Of a DNA stretch of 64,000 nt, positions 1-13,895 are shown piece by piece (position 1 is the first letter of the stretch; every line of letters begins with the position of its first letter). This stretch comes from Paracentrotus lividus. Its lineage: Eukaryota; Echinodermata; Echinoidea; Camarodonta; Echinidae. The stretch is from contig CALNVZ010000641.1 of assembly GCA_940671915.1 (NCBI GenBank), forward strand, positions 4,630,482 to 4,694,481. Direction: 5' to 3'. A program made the translations under genes and the position numbers. The notes under the pieces were generated by a model that had not been told where the DNA came from, searched no databases, and saw only the letters and a list, made by a program, of their open reading frames with translations.

Positions 1-89
1 GATTTTGATGAAACTTTTTTTAAATTGCTCCTCTGATTGTGCTCTTTCTTATAAAAATGACTATTTCCTTGGGTATTGGTCCCCTTTAA
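1..89. repeat. Right-arm fragment of a foldback element
   Basis: The first 89 bases match, with few changes, the right end of the complete foldback element at 32180-32767. Both read GATTTTGATGAAACTTTTTT, then a stretch containing CTCCTCTGATTGTGCTCTTT, then TATTGGTCCCCTTTAA. The rest of this copy lies to the left of the window. Two copies of one arm in 64 kb show that this is a dispersed family. Confidence 0.75.
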
Positions 90-514
90 CCCCATACTAT
101 TTATTTTGCTTTTTTCACTAGTTAGCCAAATTATCTGTCTAAGCCCGGCTAAGAAAACGCACACTTTTCTTACACAAAATTCGCTATAAACCCCAGCTTT
201 TCTGTTAGAGCAGTTCGCTACTCATCTCTGACTGGACAACAGCTGCTGGAACCTGTGTGTCTCAGCACCACTTTTTGTGTTAGCCCGGTATAACTTCACT
301 CTCTGTTCCGACGAGAGTTCTTTACCCCGGCTTTCATGCCTTAGCACCGCAATTGCCCGGCTAACCCTGGTATTTTGCAGGGCAAGAGAATCCCGTACTA
401 TAGGTGGACTTAGTCTACTTTGCAAAAACGTTGTGGGAACAGAAAGTGGACTTTGCTTAATCCCGTACTATTGGTGGGGTTAAATGACAAGTTAGTACTA
501 CCTATTGTACGGGG
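90..514. mobile_element. TTAA-flanked miniature element (piggyBac-like)
   Basis: The stretch is bounded by TTAA at 86-89 and 515-518. The ends are inverted repeats: CCCCATACTAT on the left, and on the right the complement of CCCCGTACAAT. An internal TTAATCCCGTACTATTGG-like copy ends in a further TTAA near 479-482, so the element may be composite. No protein is encoded. TTAA target duplications are typical of piggyBac-type elements, so that assignment is inference from the ends alone. It abuts the foldback fragment at 1-89. Confidence 0.5.
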
Positions 515-518
515 TTAA

Positions 519-1239
519 GAAAAATTGGGCCGTGAGAAAAGGGTATTACATACAATGTACATGTATCAGAGCAGGATATGTACACAGCAACATGTAGCAG
601 TCAATCCTCTTCACATAGTGGAGAAGATACAAGAATGTCTGTACAAATATCATAATTAATATGTATGTTTTGAAATCACCCAACAATGGGGACACACCTA
701 CTTCTTGCCATCAGAATACAATGATCCTCTTTTGATGACTTCACACTGCTATGATATCTAGCAGACTACAATGAATTCAATGATTCAGTCCCAGCAGAAA
801 CATGAATTTTTGCATATATTAAGATGTACAGACTTGCAAAGTACATGCCAATCTAAACATGTACTGTACAGTGTTGGTCAGACAGAAAATGTGGAAGCGC
901 TTTGCCAAAGGAAAGATCCTGGGGTAGACAGTTTTCACACCTCAATGACGACTGGCTCTAATGATAGAGTGATCATGATCTAATTTGCAAGAAATCTGGA
1001 AAAGCGATTTTGCACGCCTAGCCTCATAGCCCAACACTGCATCAAGGTGAAAAATACATCCCTGGAAATGATGTATTTTCCTTTATTTTTCTTTCTATCT
1101 CTCAACCCCCTAGCTTGCCATCCCCTACCCACTTTCTTGAGAGGGAATTTAAGATTACACATATTCATTTTTAGTGTTCTCTATGCTGCCTCCATCTTAC
1201 TTTTGAGCAGTCACTATTAGATCTCTCTTGATTTATCGT
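519..1239. other. Unassigned non-coding stretch
   Basis: Nothing recognisable was seen. There are no long open frames with coding character. TACATGTA-type words begin here and recur through the window. Confidence 0.5.
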
Positions 1240-1515
1240 TCAACTTTCTTAAACCCTTCTCCTTTTCCCTCTCATCTTTACACCATGCATTCTATCAATA
1301 ACTCTATCTATCTCTTACTCGTCCTCTCACTCTTTCTCTTTATCTCCTGTACTCTATCATTTACCTAAAAGTAACTTGATCTGTTACTCCTCTTCCTCTC
1401 TTTGTCTTGTATGATTTACCTTGCTTTTTTGTTTTCTTTTTCTTTCATCTACCTCCGTCTCTCTCCCGTCACTCTCTCTCTCCTCCCTCTCTATCCTTTT
1501 GTATTTTTTCCTTTA

Positions 1516-1553
<38 letters not shown>

Positions 1554-1705
1554 ACTTTTGCATTCATTCCTTTATTTCTTCTTCTCTCCCTCTATCTCCT
1601 CTATCTCTCCTCTTTCCAATTCTTTCCTTCCTTCTTCTCTCTCTCTCCTCTTTCCCTTTGTCTTTTTTTCCCTCTCTATCTCTCTCTCTGTCTCCCATAG
1701 TCACA
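1240..1705. repeat. CT-rich low-complexity tract with (TC)n
   Basis: This is a pyrimidine-rich tract on the plus strand with a pure TC run near 1522-1550 and many CTCT/TTCC blocks. Open frames across it in all three plus frames are artefacts of composition, being almost entirely Ser, Leu and Phe. No splice structure is evident. Confidence 0.85.
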
Positions 1706-2030
1706 CATTGCACATTGCTTTGAATCATACATGATTAGTCACCCTCCAGTCTACATGCATGCATTTATCACTCATCAACAAAGACAAACTACATTCTGAA
1801 ATTGGATCATCCAATCTGTTGTCATCGACTGTGACAAATTCCCCAAGATGGATCTATGTTTCAGACAAAGGATATACTCAGGAATATATTGAAATATTGA
1901 TCTCTAAGAACTAGATCATGCTTTGTCATAATAATTTTCCTTTTTTTTTTCGAGGGGGGGGGTGTGGGCATCAACAGACACACACAGGGATGCAACTCAA
2001 ATCACTCAAAAATCCTGAAAAAAGCATCAG

Positions 2031-5000
2031 TAATGTGGGAGAAAAGATGGAAAAGACCAGTAAAAACATTAAAATGTGGTAATTTCAAGCAATAAATACC
2101 TAAAAGTGACATTCTTAAGCAGACCCCAGACAACCACCCAATGACCGGCTTACCCTACCCCATGGTACGCCTAACTCTACCCCTCATTATTGGGGAGGGA
2201 GTTGGTTCTCAGGTAATTGTCCATTTGCGTGTTCACCAAATCGTCCATAACTTGCTAACAACTTTACAAACGACTGGTGATCGTTTATTGTGCTAAATGT
2301 ATTAAAATGTTCCAGTCACTCAAAAAGTCATTTTTAACTTTACGAAAGAAACTTGATGAAACACCCCCTAAGTATTATTATCATATGAGTGCCCTTCCTG
2401 TGTTCTTTCTAGTAGCTCATGGAATATAATCATTTTGTATAGCAATCCGGGAGAAATGCATTGTACTTCCTTTTTCATGCTTTAAAATTATATTGGTGGC
2501 CATGTGCGGTACTTGATGAGTGATAGATAATTGAGAGTAATGTTCCTCCCTTTCGGAACAGGAATTCCTATGACTACAGTACTTTGGCAAGTTGGGGAAA
2601 TCAAATTTGCGGGTATAGTCATCATCATTTCATTCAAGTGGCCCAAGATGATTTTGCGACAGTCCACAAAAAGCATTTTAAGTTAAAGCTGCATTTAATC
2701 TTCCAATTTTTCTTCGAGTGGCGTTTTTACACGCAGAAACGAATTGGACTTATTTTTTTATTTTTCATCATGACTGTTTTGTAATTTAACAGTTCAGTGA
2801 CCAAAAAAACATGTGTGAATATAGACTTTATTGAAATTCATATTCAGATCACAATCATTCAGGACAGTTCATGAAACAAATTTATATGATTTGAGCACTT
2901 GAACTCTATAGGACGCTTTTAGTGATTAAGAATGGGGAATTTATCATGATCCATTTATACTTCCTTTTACTTGCTCAATTCACTTATATAACCATATACC
3001 CGACTCACTAATATTTGTTCATGTTAGTTAATAAAAATCATTTTAAATCCTAGTATCAAGCACACACACTGACAACATGATTAATGTTTAATCATTACTC
3101 AGAATTGAAATACAATTGTAAATAATCATTTGCAACATAAATAAGGGTGTGAGTTGACCATTATAAAAAAAAAGAACTTGATTAAAGCATTATGCCATGA
3201 ACTTTTGTACATAGGAAAGCGAAAAATTAGGCGAAATCAAAAACTTATTAAAAAGCTGAGCTTCTCACACCTCTAAATTAATCCATTTCTATCTATACAG
3301 TAATAATCCATTCCTGGCCATTCCAATGTCCAACTTCTACTTTGTTTTAATAGTTATACTGAACATGTAATGCTTTTTCTTTGCAAAATAGAAAATAATC
3401 ATACACTATACAAAAACAGAAAAGTAAAAGAAAAGTCACATTTTGCATTGTATCTATGACTATATGTCTTTTTGTTTCTTTGCCAAAATAAAAAATTAAT
3501 AATGATATACAAAAACAGAAAGAGGATGACTACGCAGGTAAAAAAATATTTCCCAGCTGTATTGAGACCTGTCTTCTCTTTTAATAGTAGGTTCCGTCGT
3601 CTTGGTTTTGCCCTTATACCATGAAAGAGAGTAAAGAAGAAGAGGATTGGAGATAATATCATATTGCTTGTTCATACATTGCTATTTCAGCAACGCTTGA
3701 AGACCAGGATTAATAGGAGAAGTGTCCAAAGGGTTTGGAGTGGGGTCTTTAAATATTTGATCCGGTATGGAGATTGACAATTTAATTTACATTACATCAT
3801 ACAGGTGTTGTGGCTTTTCTTTTATTGGTATGATAGTATCGATTGGTTTGGCATTAACCTGGATGTATAGTGTTTTTGGTAACGCAAATAAAAAAAATTT
3901 GGCATAAAACCGATAAATATTAGTCTCATGTTGTTCACCATTTGCGCCTTAAAAGATTTTGTGAGACATTTTTATATTTCCTTTCCACTATTTACCAGGT
4001 GAATTTCAGGAAATGTCTTTGATCCAAAACACAATGTTAACGGGTTTTTGAGACCTTTGGCTGGGTTTGTCCTGTCCCCGAACCTCCCGACTATGAATGG
4101 ACCTGTTAGAGGCGATCGTGTGATAGTCACCGCACACTAGCGAGAAGTCCCCGTTGGTTTTCCATCTTGTGACGCCTGTGCCATTCACCCAAAGCTGAGT
4201 CGGGTCCACACATCTATAATCTTATTTATATACTATAATATCAGGAAAATAAAGAATTAAAACTCGAGATCCATTATGTAACATTAACTTCTTTGTTACA
4301 GTTGATAGGATTCAGGCTTTCATATTATCTAACTGCGTGAATCACAAATTAAATTTTTCCCTTCTCCTCCAACACTATACACCAGCTTTAAGGCAAGCTT
4401 TAACCCATTAATAATTTTTCCGGTGGCTTGTTTTAGAGATAAACTCTAGGTTTTTATCATGACATAAATATAATGTAGCTGCTTCCACAACAGCATGAGT
4501 TTGTTCTATTTTGAGATTCTAGCCCAATCAGCCATTCTCTAGAGAAAGCTTGAGATTTCGGAAACCTGTCAAAATCAGCCCAAATGGAGTGATTTCTAGC
4601 ATGGAATCTGCCTGGACTAAAAGGAAAGCACACTTAATAATGCACTTTGGGCTCGAGTTTCAAAGAGGGTGTAATTTTGCCCATGGTACATGTAGGACAT
4701 CATGAAAAAAATTAACCCAAGCCAAACTGAAGTGTAAGCTCGCTATTTCCCTATAACACATACATAACATGTAGTTGACTTTGAAACTTGAGATAAATAA
4801 TCTTGAGCCAATTTTTTTATCAGAAATAGCTTGTAAATTTGAAAAACTCTGGCTTGTATAAATAGGCCTACTCAACTATTAAAATGACCATCAAGTGTTT
4901 GCACTTTGAATAAATAAATTATATTTCAAGTGCCAAATGATTAAGATAAACTATTTTCCTTGCTTGGTTTTAGAAATGTTATCAAAGCTACATCATAATT

Positions 5001-5600
5001 GCTTTGTTGGAGTAAACAAGGTAATTAATTTCTGATGTGGACTACATGTATATGGATTGATGTACATATGTACATACTACAGTATGAGGAAGTGAATGAA
5101 TTTGTATATAAAACTATACATTGTGTTTTACTGAAGCTCTTACGTACATTGTATAAAGGCAGACATGTTAAAGTTTTGAATAAGCTGAGTATTCATTTAA
5201 TAACGTAAGTTCTAAAATAGCTTTCTTGAGATGGAATACTGCAAAGTCCAGCTCAAAATTTTGAATATCAAAGCCTGAAAATTTTGTAAAGATTTATAAC
5301 CATAAATCCCTTAAACTCCATTATATAGGGTTTTGAAATGTGCTCATTCTAAGTGTAAATGTCAGGTAATAAGCTAAGTCGAAACTGATTGAAAAGGTTG
5401 TAAATCTGACAAGTACTAATAAATTATTTGTAGGACAAGTATTCCAAGTGTTCCCATAATACAAGTATGCACACACCTTAATAATAAAGTATAACACTTC
5501 AAATAATGTACATTTGTACATGTACACTGTAATATTAATGGGTTACTACAAAAGTAATCGGGGATTAAACCTATCTGCAATTCAACAAAACGGGAATTTG
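2031..5600. repeat. Segment A of a three-fold local duplication
   Basis: This is the cleanest and longest version of sequence that recurs at 5601-7317 (matching about 2745-4388) and at 7318-11225 (matching the whole of this segment). Shared landmarks are the start GTGGGAGAAAAGATGGAAAA, a CTACCCCATGGTACGCC block at about 2155, and TCATGACTGTTTTGTAATTT at about 2767. A short open frame at 4006-4209 (minus) is copied exactly at 6935-7138, but there is no independent support that it is a gene. The content otherwise looks non-coding. Confidence 0.8.
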
Positions 5601-7317
5601 GACGGTTATTTTTTTATTTTTTTTTATTTCATGACTGTTTTGTAATTTAACAGTTCAGTGACCAAAAAAACATGTGTGAAGATAGACTTTATTGAATTCA
5701 TAATTTCAGATCACCAATCATTTCAGGACAGTTCATGAAACAATATTAATGCTTTTGGAAGCCACTTGAACTCTTAGACGCTATAGTGATTAAGAATGCG
5801 GGAATTTATCCATGATCAGTATACTTCCTTTTCTTGCTTCAATTCACTTATATAACCATATACCCGCTTCACTAAATTATGTTCAATGTTAAGTTAAATA
5901 AAATCATTTAACATCCAGTATCAAGCAAACACACACACTGACAATATCAAAGAATTTACGAATAGATTAAATCTTACTTTCTTGTAAAATCATTTCATGT
6001 GCAACATAAATAAAGGGTGTGTAGTGACCATTATAAAAAAAAAGAATCTTGATTAAAGGCATTAATCTCATGAATTTTGTACATAGGGAAAGCGAAAAAT
6101 AGGCGAAAATCAAAACTTTATTAAAAAGTTCTGAGCTTCTCACACCTCTATAATTTAATCCATTTCTATCTATACAGTAATAATTCCATTTCCTGGCCAT
6201 TCCAATGTCATACTTCTTACTTTGTTTTAATAGTTTATACTGAACATGTAATGCTTTTTCTTTGCAAAATAGAACAATAATAATCATACCTATACAAAAA
6301 ACAGAAAAGTAAAAGAAAAGTCACATTTTTGCATTGTTTATACTGAACTGGATGCTCTTTTTGTTATCTTTGCCAAAAATATAAAAATTAATATAATGAT
6401 ATACAAAAAACAGAAAGAGGTATGACTTACTGCAGGTAAAAAAAATATTTCCCAGCCTGTTTGAGACCTGTCTTCGCTTTGTAATAGTAAGGCTCTGTGA
6501 CCGTTCCGTCTTGGTTTTGCGCCTATACCATCAGAGAGAGTAAAGAAGAAGAGAGATTGGAGATTAATATCACATTGCTTGTTCATAACATTGCTATTTC
6601 TCTAGCAACGCTTGAAGTACCATTTAATAGGAGAAGTGTCCATTGAAGGGTTTGAGTTGGTTGGTCTTTAAATATTTTGGAAATCCGGGTATGGAGATTG
6701 ACAATTTTAATTTACATGTACATTCATTCACAGGTGTTGTGGCTTTTCTTTTGATTGTATGATAGTATCGATTGGTTTGGCATTAACCTGGATGTATAGT
6801 GTTTTTGGTAACGCAAATAAAAAAAATTTGGCATAAAACCGATAAATATTAGTCTCATGTTGTTCACCATTTGCGCCTTAAAAGATTTTGTGAGACATTT
6901 TTATATTTCCTTTCCACTATTTACCAGGTGAATTTCAGGAAATGTCTTTGATCCAAAACACAATGTTAACGGGTTTTTGAGACCTTTGGCTGGGTTTGTC
7001 CTGTCCCCGAACCTCCCGACTATGAATGGACCTGTTAGAGGCGATCGTGTGATAGTCACCGCACACTAGCGAGAAGTCCCCGTTGGTTTTCCATCTTGTG
7101 ACGCCTGTGCCATTCACCCAAAGCTGAGTCGGGTCCACACATCTATAATCTTATTTATATACTATAATATCAGGAAAATAAAGAATTAAAACTCGAGATC
7201 CATTATGTAACATTAACTTCTTTGTTACAGTTGATAGGATTCAGGCTTTCATATTATCTAACTGCGTGAATCACAAATTAAATTTTTCCCTTCTCCTCCA
7301 ACACTATACACCAGCTT
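5601..7317. repeat. Segment B, partial copy of segment A
   Basis: This copies about 2745-4388 of segment A in the same orientation. From 5601 to about 6750 it differs from A by many one- and two-base insertions and deletions. From about 6760 to 7317 it is identical to 3829-4388 at a constant offset of 2929. It then joins abruptly to sequence that matches the start of segment A. Mixed exact and indel-rich identity with a sudden back-jump points to an assembly join more than to biological tandem duplication. Confidence 0.75.
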
Positions 7318-10300
7318 TATGTGGGAGAAAAGATGGAAAATGCAGTAAAAACATTAAAATGTGGTAATTTCAAGCAATAAATTACCTAAAAAGTGACATC
7401 TCTGCAGACCCCAGACAACCACCCAATGACCGGCTTACCCTACCCCATGGTACGCCTAACTCTACCCCTCATTATTGGGGAGGGAGTTGGTTCTCAGGTA
7501 ATTGTCCATGCTGTGTTTCACCAAATCGTCCATAACTTGCTAACAACTTTACAAACGACTGGTGATCGTTTATTGTGCTAAATGATTAAAAATGTTCCAG
7601 TCACTCAAAAAGTCATTTTTAACTTTACGAAAGAACTTGATGAAACACCCCAGGGAGTAGTTGTCCTAGTAGGCATGAATATAATTCAATTTGTATAGCA
7701 ATCCGAGAATGCATTTTTACTTCCTTTTCATGCTTAAAATTATATTGCCATGCAGAATATTGATAAGTTCCTTTTCGGAACAGGAATTCCTATACTACAG
7801 TACTTTGGCAAGTGGGGAAATCAAATTTGCGGTATAAGTCATCATCATTTTCATCAAGTGGCCCAAGATTGATTTTTGCGACAGTCACAAAAAGCATTTT
7901 AAGAAAGCTGCATTTAATCTTCCAATTTTCTTCAGTGGCTTTTTACACGCAGAAAAGGAATTGATGGTTATTTTTTTTTTTTTTATTTCATGACTGTTTT
8001 GTAATTTAACAGTCAGTGACAAAAACATGTGTGAAATAGACTTTTATTGAATTACATAATTCAGATCACAATCATTCAGGACAGTTCATGAAACAATATT
8101 AATGCTTTGGTAGCCACTTGAACTCTTAGGACGCTTTAGTGATAAGAATGGGGAATTTTATATGATCTATACTTCCTTTTCTTGTTCATTCACTATATAA
8201 CCATATACCCGGCTCACTAATTTGTTCAGTTAAGTTAAATAAATCATTTAAATCCAGTATAAGCAAACACACACTGTACAATATCAAAGAATATGAAATA
8301 TAAAATCTTACTTTTCTTGTAAAATCATTCATTGAAATTAAATAAGGGGTGTGAGTGACCATTAAAAAAAAAAGAACTGAAAAGCTATCTAGAGATTAGT
8401 GAAGAACATTCATTGTTTACTATCTGAGAAATAGTACGATAAAATAGGCAGAAAATACAACAACTATAGGATAAAGTCGATGAGAGCCTCTAACTCGCTA
8501 CACGCCTAGAGAAAGAATCTAATAAATGTAATTCGGGGGGGAAGAAACCGATCACTATCGATAAACACTTAATGAAAATAAAGAAAGGACGCATTCTGTG
8601 CATATCACGCACAGAAAGTGAGAGATCAACCGAGTTCTACTATAAAAGATGCTTGTATAGTTTTGTTAATAGGGTAGTTCATCTAATAGTCACCTGATCT
8701 CGGTGAGGTGAGTGAGGCTGTTGCTATCTCTGTGTCGTTCAAGTAAGATGAAGTAAAAGATAAGGATAAACTCTACTAAGAAGATCATCTTAGCATAGAA
8801 CTAAAAAAATAGAAGGTATCGTAAAGTCCATATTTATTGCGCTATGTTTAATTATATTACTAGAGAGATGAAACTTAATAATGCATACTGATAACTCACA
8901 TTTGATGTATTTCTTTGTTCCAAAGAAGATAAATAAGAAATCATAGTTGAATTATGTCAAGATAGTTATGAAAAGGTAGCACTTACTGCAGAGTCGCTAT
9001 TTGACCAGCGCTGTTTGAGTCTTAGTATTTCTGTTAAATAATAAGTTTATAAGCGCTCGCTTCCTCTTGCGTTTCCATCACCCCCCTCACCTTATGGTCG
9101 CGCGCCAAGCGTACAGATATATCTGGCCGGTTTCTGTCATGTTGAGAGCCACACTAATAGTGATAGTCCTACATGGGAATGTTAAGAGATGTGAAGGAAA
9201 TTTGGTGGTTTATTAGTGAGGGGTGTGTTACAAATGTATTTTAGACATGTGGTTATGTCTATAGAATGAAACATGTTTATAGAAGAGTCAAATGTCTGAC
9301 CTGCTCTAGATCAGAGAAAATATAAGTGAAGTGTCAAAGATATATAGCTGCTGTCGCATGGTTTGAAGTTGGGGTAGTGTTCTCAATATTTGTCCTGGTT
9401 GTCTATATGTGAGATCTAACTCTTCTAAATCTTTACCCATTCATATTACAAAAGTTTGGGAGGGAGTCTTTTCCCTTTGATATCAGATGACAATTAGTAA
9501 TTATCGATTTGAGGTTGCTTAGGGCACGAATTAAACCAATTATGAGTTTAGACGTTTATTCCAGGATGGATTGTATTTTGAGAGAAGAATAAAATCTCCT
9601 GAGGTTTTGTGAATCAATACGACAATTGAAATTATGAGTGTAGGGAGCTGCTTCAACAACAAGCATGAAAGTTGTATATGGTTCTCTATTTTTAGAGAGT
9701 GTACATACGCCCGAGTTAGCGCAGTCTCCGTAGAAGAGAAAGTGTGCAGTGAGAATATTTCGAAAACCTGTAAACGTCATATGGAAGCGCAAATGGAGAG
9801 GTGATGTCTATCGGAGCAGATGGAGATGCTGCCGGTGAGACGTAAAAGGGAATAGCAACACTCTTAAGTAATGCAGCTCTATTGGAGGCTCGAGTTTGCA
9901 AAGAGCAAGGTGGTAGAAATTGCTCTACGAATGAGATACGATAATGTAGAGATCGATCATTCGAAGTAAAATATAAAGCACCAATGTCCAAATGTGGAAA
10001 GAGTGTCACAATGCTCGTATTTCCGCTATATAGGGACCAGTTAACTATTATACGAATGTGAGTGTTGACATATTATATACGTTGAACTTAGTATCGATAA
10101 TCAGTATACTTGGAGCCATGAGGTTTTTATTTTATAATGAAGAAATTAGCTTGGTAAATTGAAAACTCTGGCTTGAGTATAATGTGAGGTCCTCTGCATT
10201 ACCAAATAGGGGCCTACCTCACTATTAAAATGACCATCAAGTGTTTTGCCTTGTGGAATAAAATGATGTATATTGGTCAAGATGCCAAAAGTGATTAAGA

Positions 10301-11225
10301 TAACATTTTCCTTGCGTTGGTTTTAAAGATAATGTTATCAAAGCTACACTCATAATCGCTTTTGTGTGAGTAAATCAAAACAAGGGTAATTAACATTTTG
10401 TATCTGATGTGAGACTACGATGAGTATATACAATTGATATATGATTGTGACGTAATGTTTATAGCATTAGTTCTTAACGCGTAAGAAGTGTGAAGTGACG
10501 AATGATTTGGTATATAAAGGGTAATTACAATTTCGTGTTCTAACTGAAGCTCTTACGTAGTCGATTTGTTATGATAGGGACAGTATTCAATAATTGGTTT
10601 TTGAAAATTAGCTGAGTTGAGTTCTTGCCCAATTTATAATTACTGTAATAGTTGTTAATAGCTTGGTTGAGATGGAGGATACTGCCACAAAGTTCCAAGC
10701 TCAAAAATTTTTGATATTATATACTCAATATAGACCATGTATAAATTTTGGTTAAAAGATTCTCATATTGATTGGACCATTAAATTCCTTATTAATCTCG
10801 TAATAGGTTTGAAATGTGGGCTTACAGGTCTCATAGATGCTTGTTATGTACAGTTGTGGATATCTAACGCTAATAGTCCGACAAAGGCTCTCTCAGTAAT
10901 CATGAATAGGTCTTGTAATACTGCGCTAAAGATATATAAATATTAACTTAATAGGTTTTGTTGTTATTTTTGGGTTAGAGAAAAGCAGCAGCGTTTGTGT
11001 GATCTCTCTCACTGGGGAGGCCAAAGTGTGTCCTTATGAAATACAAGTATTGGCACACACCTTAATAAAGTAATGTATAAACATCTTGCAAAATAACTCG
11101 TACACTTCTGCTGAACATGTCAACAGTGAGTGGTGGTAGGGCATGAGAGTAAATAATTTAAATGGGGGTGAGTCTAAGATGAGTTAATATCGGGGTTTAA
11201 ACCCTATCTGCAATCAAAAAAGATG
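7318..11225. repeat. Segment C, increasingly noisy copy of segment A
   Basis: This follows the whole of segment A again. The match is near-exact around 7395-7600, acquires single-base indels to about 8380, and is then only loosely alignable. Landmarks still recognisable include the A words around 4480 (seen at about 9650), 4825-4900 (seen at 10140-10260) and 5560 (seen at about 11190). The difference pattern is scattered insertions within homologous sequence, as in an uncorrected long read. Reading frames here are not interpretable. Confidence 0.75.
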
Positions 11226-13467
11226 GTGGCTGATACAAGATATGATCTTTCGTATAAAAGTCGCATATCAGACTGCTCAGACCTATCACTGAGACATACA
11301 TTTATAGTGAGGACTCGTGTTCTATATTCGCCGTGACTCACTGAAGAGCAATGCAAGAGACTATAAAATAGAAGTTACACTCGTAGCTTTAACGAAACTG
11401 TCACTTTAGACATACAATGAAAAGAAGAGGTTTGAGAAGATTCTCATTGTTTGAAAAGACTCTCGAGATCCTCGTTGCTAGACCCGAGGGAGAAATAAGG
11501 CATTTGACTCTAGACAAACCGCACGTTAAAACTTATGAAGCGTGGTAAGAATCTGCGTGAACACTGCCCAGCACAAGCACCAGGATGGGCCATTTCTATA
11601 AGGCACACACTTTAGTAAGAAACACTTAAAATTACAGTATGAGTCATTCATTTTATAACTGTCCTTTGGTGATGCTGTGTTTTACTTATAATAAATATTT
11701 ATCAATTATGAAAAATAGACACCCCTCCACATTAATGGAACATACCCTTTCTGATGTGATCTCATTGATGAAAACAGGATCTCTTGTGACAGTCTGCTCC
11801 ACTCTCCAACCACGGGGTACATTCTGATCTTCTTGGGGAGGGAGAACTGTTATGGGACTGTGAGGCTGCACATGTACATTAAAAAGAAAAAAAGAGGAAA
11901 AGCTTAGAAATATTGATGACATAGTATCTTGGTTCCTCCATACTTTTTAAAGGCCAAAGGACCACCTCTAAATTTGAAATCAAACCACAAAATACATGTA
12001 CATACAAGTACATTTTTACTGAAACTGAACATACTCTCCAAATCAATTTCTGACCACTTCTACTGTAATTTTTAAGAGATCCAAGACTTTACTTCATGAT
12101 GCGTTCCAATAAAATGGATCTGAGAATTTCTCTAATCTGATTGGTGGAGAGCTATGCATTTATTTCAATGATGGATGAATGTTTTATAAGAATTCTGAAG
12201 ATCATAATTATTTCCTTTTTTTTATCTATTTTATTGTCTATTTTTTAATTTTTTTTTAAGTATTCTCATATTTCAACATCCAAAAAGTTTATTTGGTGAA
12301 AAACTTATATGCACACAGTTCCTGCCCACACTTCATCTCTACAATGATGAATCCAAAGATGTGTTTACCAATATATTAATCTGTTTTCAAGCAAATTATG
12401 ATCCATAAATTATCGTAGATCCCCATAGATATATCAGAAGGCAGAGTTATTTGGATTAACACAGTTAAAATTAAGGTCCATTTCCTCTCACAATTTCACA
12501 TACCTTACCTTGCCTGACCGAACACACATAAAAATCCAAGGGAAAGGAATGCACTGGATCCGTTTTCACTTCACAATGTAAATATTATAACTGTAAATAT
12601 AATAAATGTAAATGTACACTGCATCCTTTACTGGTCATTGCTTGAAGCATAAAAAAGTTTCATTCCATACCGGATTGAATCCAGTTTCAGCAAAATCAAT
12701 TTTGTAACTTAGTATCTGGAACAAGAATATCAAATGCCCAAAATTGCATTGAAAAACAATTTTAGGGAAAATATTTGTTTGTGTTACAGTTTTCTGTTTA
12801 ATTCCAAAAGGGATTAAATATAAAATGGTTTCAATTCAAAATGGATAAAGTACACTTAGAACTGGAAATACATAGACAATCTAATATCTGTTTGTTCTTT
12901 TTAAATTAGCTTCCTGAGTCTGCCTAACGATAGGCTATGATGATCATTCCTTATTTTTGTACAAATCAGTTTGCACCTCATTTAACACGCATTTGGCAAA
13001 TAAAGTATGTCCAATATGCACATATGACGCTACACACTACTCATGCATAGAGCACTAATGGACATGTACTAATACATGTATACGTATTACACTGTACACA
13101 TGTACATCCATCTGTCGAAATAATTCATTTCAATCACTTGCCCGAGTCGAAAACAGCTGAATTTTCTATGATTACAAACGGTGACAAAGTAAGGCAATCC
13201 CACAACCGGGATAAGTTGTCGAGAATGAGTCATAATAAACACCCTAATGATCTAGAAGTTAATCATATGGGGTAATAACTGAGGCATAGACAAGGGTGCT
13301 ATCATATCATATTGGTGTGATGAGAAATGGAATTGTCATTAAAGGGAATGTTGGGTTTTTTTGTAATCACGCAATAAAATCACCCTGATGTGGAAGTCCA
13401 TACATGATGGATCTAAAACTTAAATCTACGATTTAAAGTAATTTGAGTGGCAGAATAAGTGAGTGAT
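11226..13467. other. Unassigned non-coding stretch
   Basis: Up to about 11640 the texture resembles the noisy sequence of segment C. After that the sequence is clean, AT-rich and non-coding. No exon, RNA gene or paired repeat ends were recognised. Confidence 0.5.
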
Positions 13468-13580
13468 TGATTTGGGACCCATAAGCTCTACAGCTTTCAT
13501 GGGTCATCCCGTCAAGTTAATTTTGTGAATATTGTCTATATTTGACAAATAAGTCAAACCGAATCAAATCAAAATCAAAT
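13468..13580 (+). repeat. Retroposon 3' end-like sequence, degenerate ATCAA tail
   Basis: The stretch has a short hairpin region (GGGACCCATAAG ... CTTTCATGGGTCATCCCGTC) followed by an AT-rich spacer. It ends in an imperfect AATCAAATCAAAATCAA run. The same layout with a cleaner tail occurs at 18893-19044. The layout resembles the 3' end of a non-LTR retrotransposon or SINE; the family is not identified. Confidence 0.4.
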
Positions 13581-13771
13581 ATTTTGATAAATCCAAGTTT
13601 AAACTAACTGGAGATAGGCCAATTTTTCATTGATATGCAGTTGATAACCACTAGCCAAAATTTATTGCATAGTATTCAGTTTCATTCCAAGTATGTGTAA
13701 AATATTTATTTTTATCTGAACCCTCTTCCTTGTTCCCTATAAACTTCACATTTGTAAACATTTAATAAACC

Positions 13772-13843
13772 GATGTGTTGGCTCAGTGGATAGAGCATTC
13801 GCCTCAGAATCGGGAGGTCGGTGGTTCGATCCCAGCCGCGTCA
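13772..13843 (+). repeat. tRNA-like sequence (tRNA pseudogene or SINE head)
   Basis: The sequence can be folded as a cloverleaf. A D-arm with an A-box-like GGCTCAGTGGATAGAGC is followed by an anticodon-like loop CTCAGAA and a B-box GGTTCGATCCC. The acceptor arms GATGTG and CGCGTC pair with two G-U pairs. The loop would present CAG (Leu), but a real leucine tRNA has a long variable arm, which is absent. The T-stem carries a mismatch. A tRNA-derived repeat or pseudogene is more likely than a working tRNA. Confidence 0.5.
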
Positions 13844-13895
13844 TACCAAAACTCTTTAATAACTAGATGAATCCTCGACCGTGCACGGTCGAAAT

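Noticed and set aside
1402..1734. Three overlapping plus-strand open frames
   Set aside because: They lie in CT-rich low-complexity DNA and encode almost only Ser, Leu, Phe and Pro.
4006..4209. 67-residue minus-strand frame repeated exactly at 6935-7138
   Set aside because: Identity is explained by the whole surrounding block being duplicated, likely by assembly. No splice sites or family resemblance were seen.
13772..13843. Functional tRNA-Leu(CAG)
   Set aside because: It lacks the long variable arm of leucine tRNAs and has mismatched stems; it is more likely a tRNA-derived repeat.
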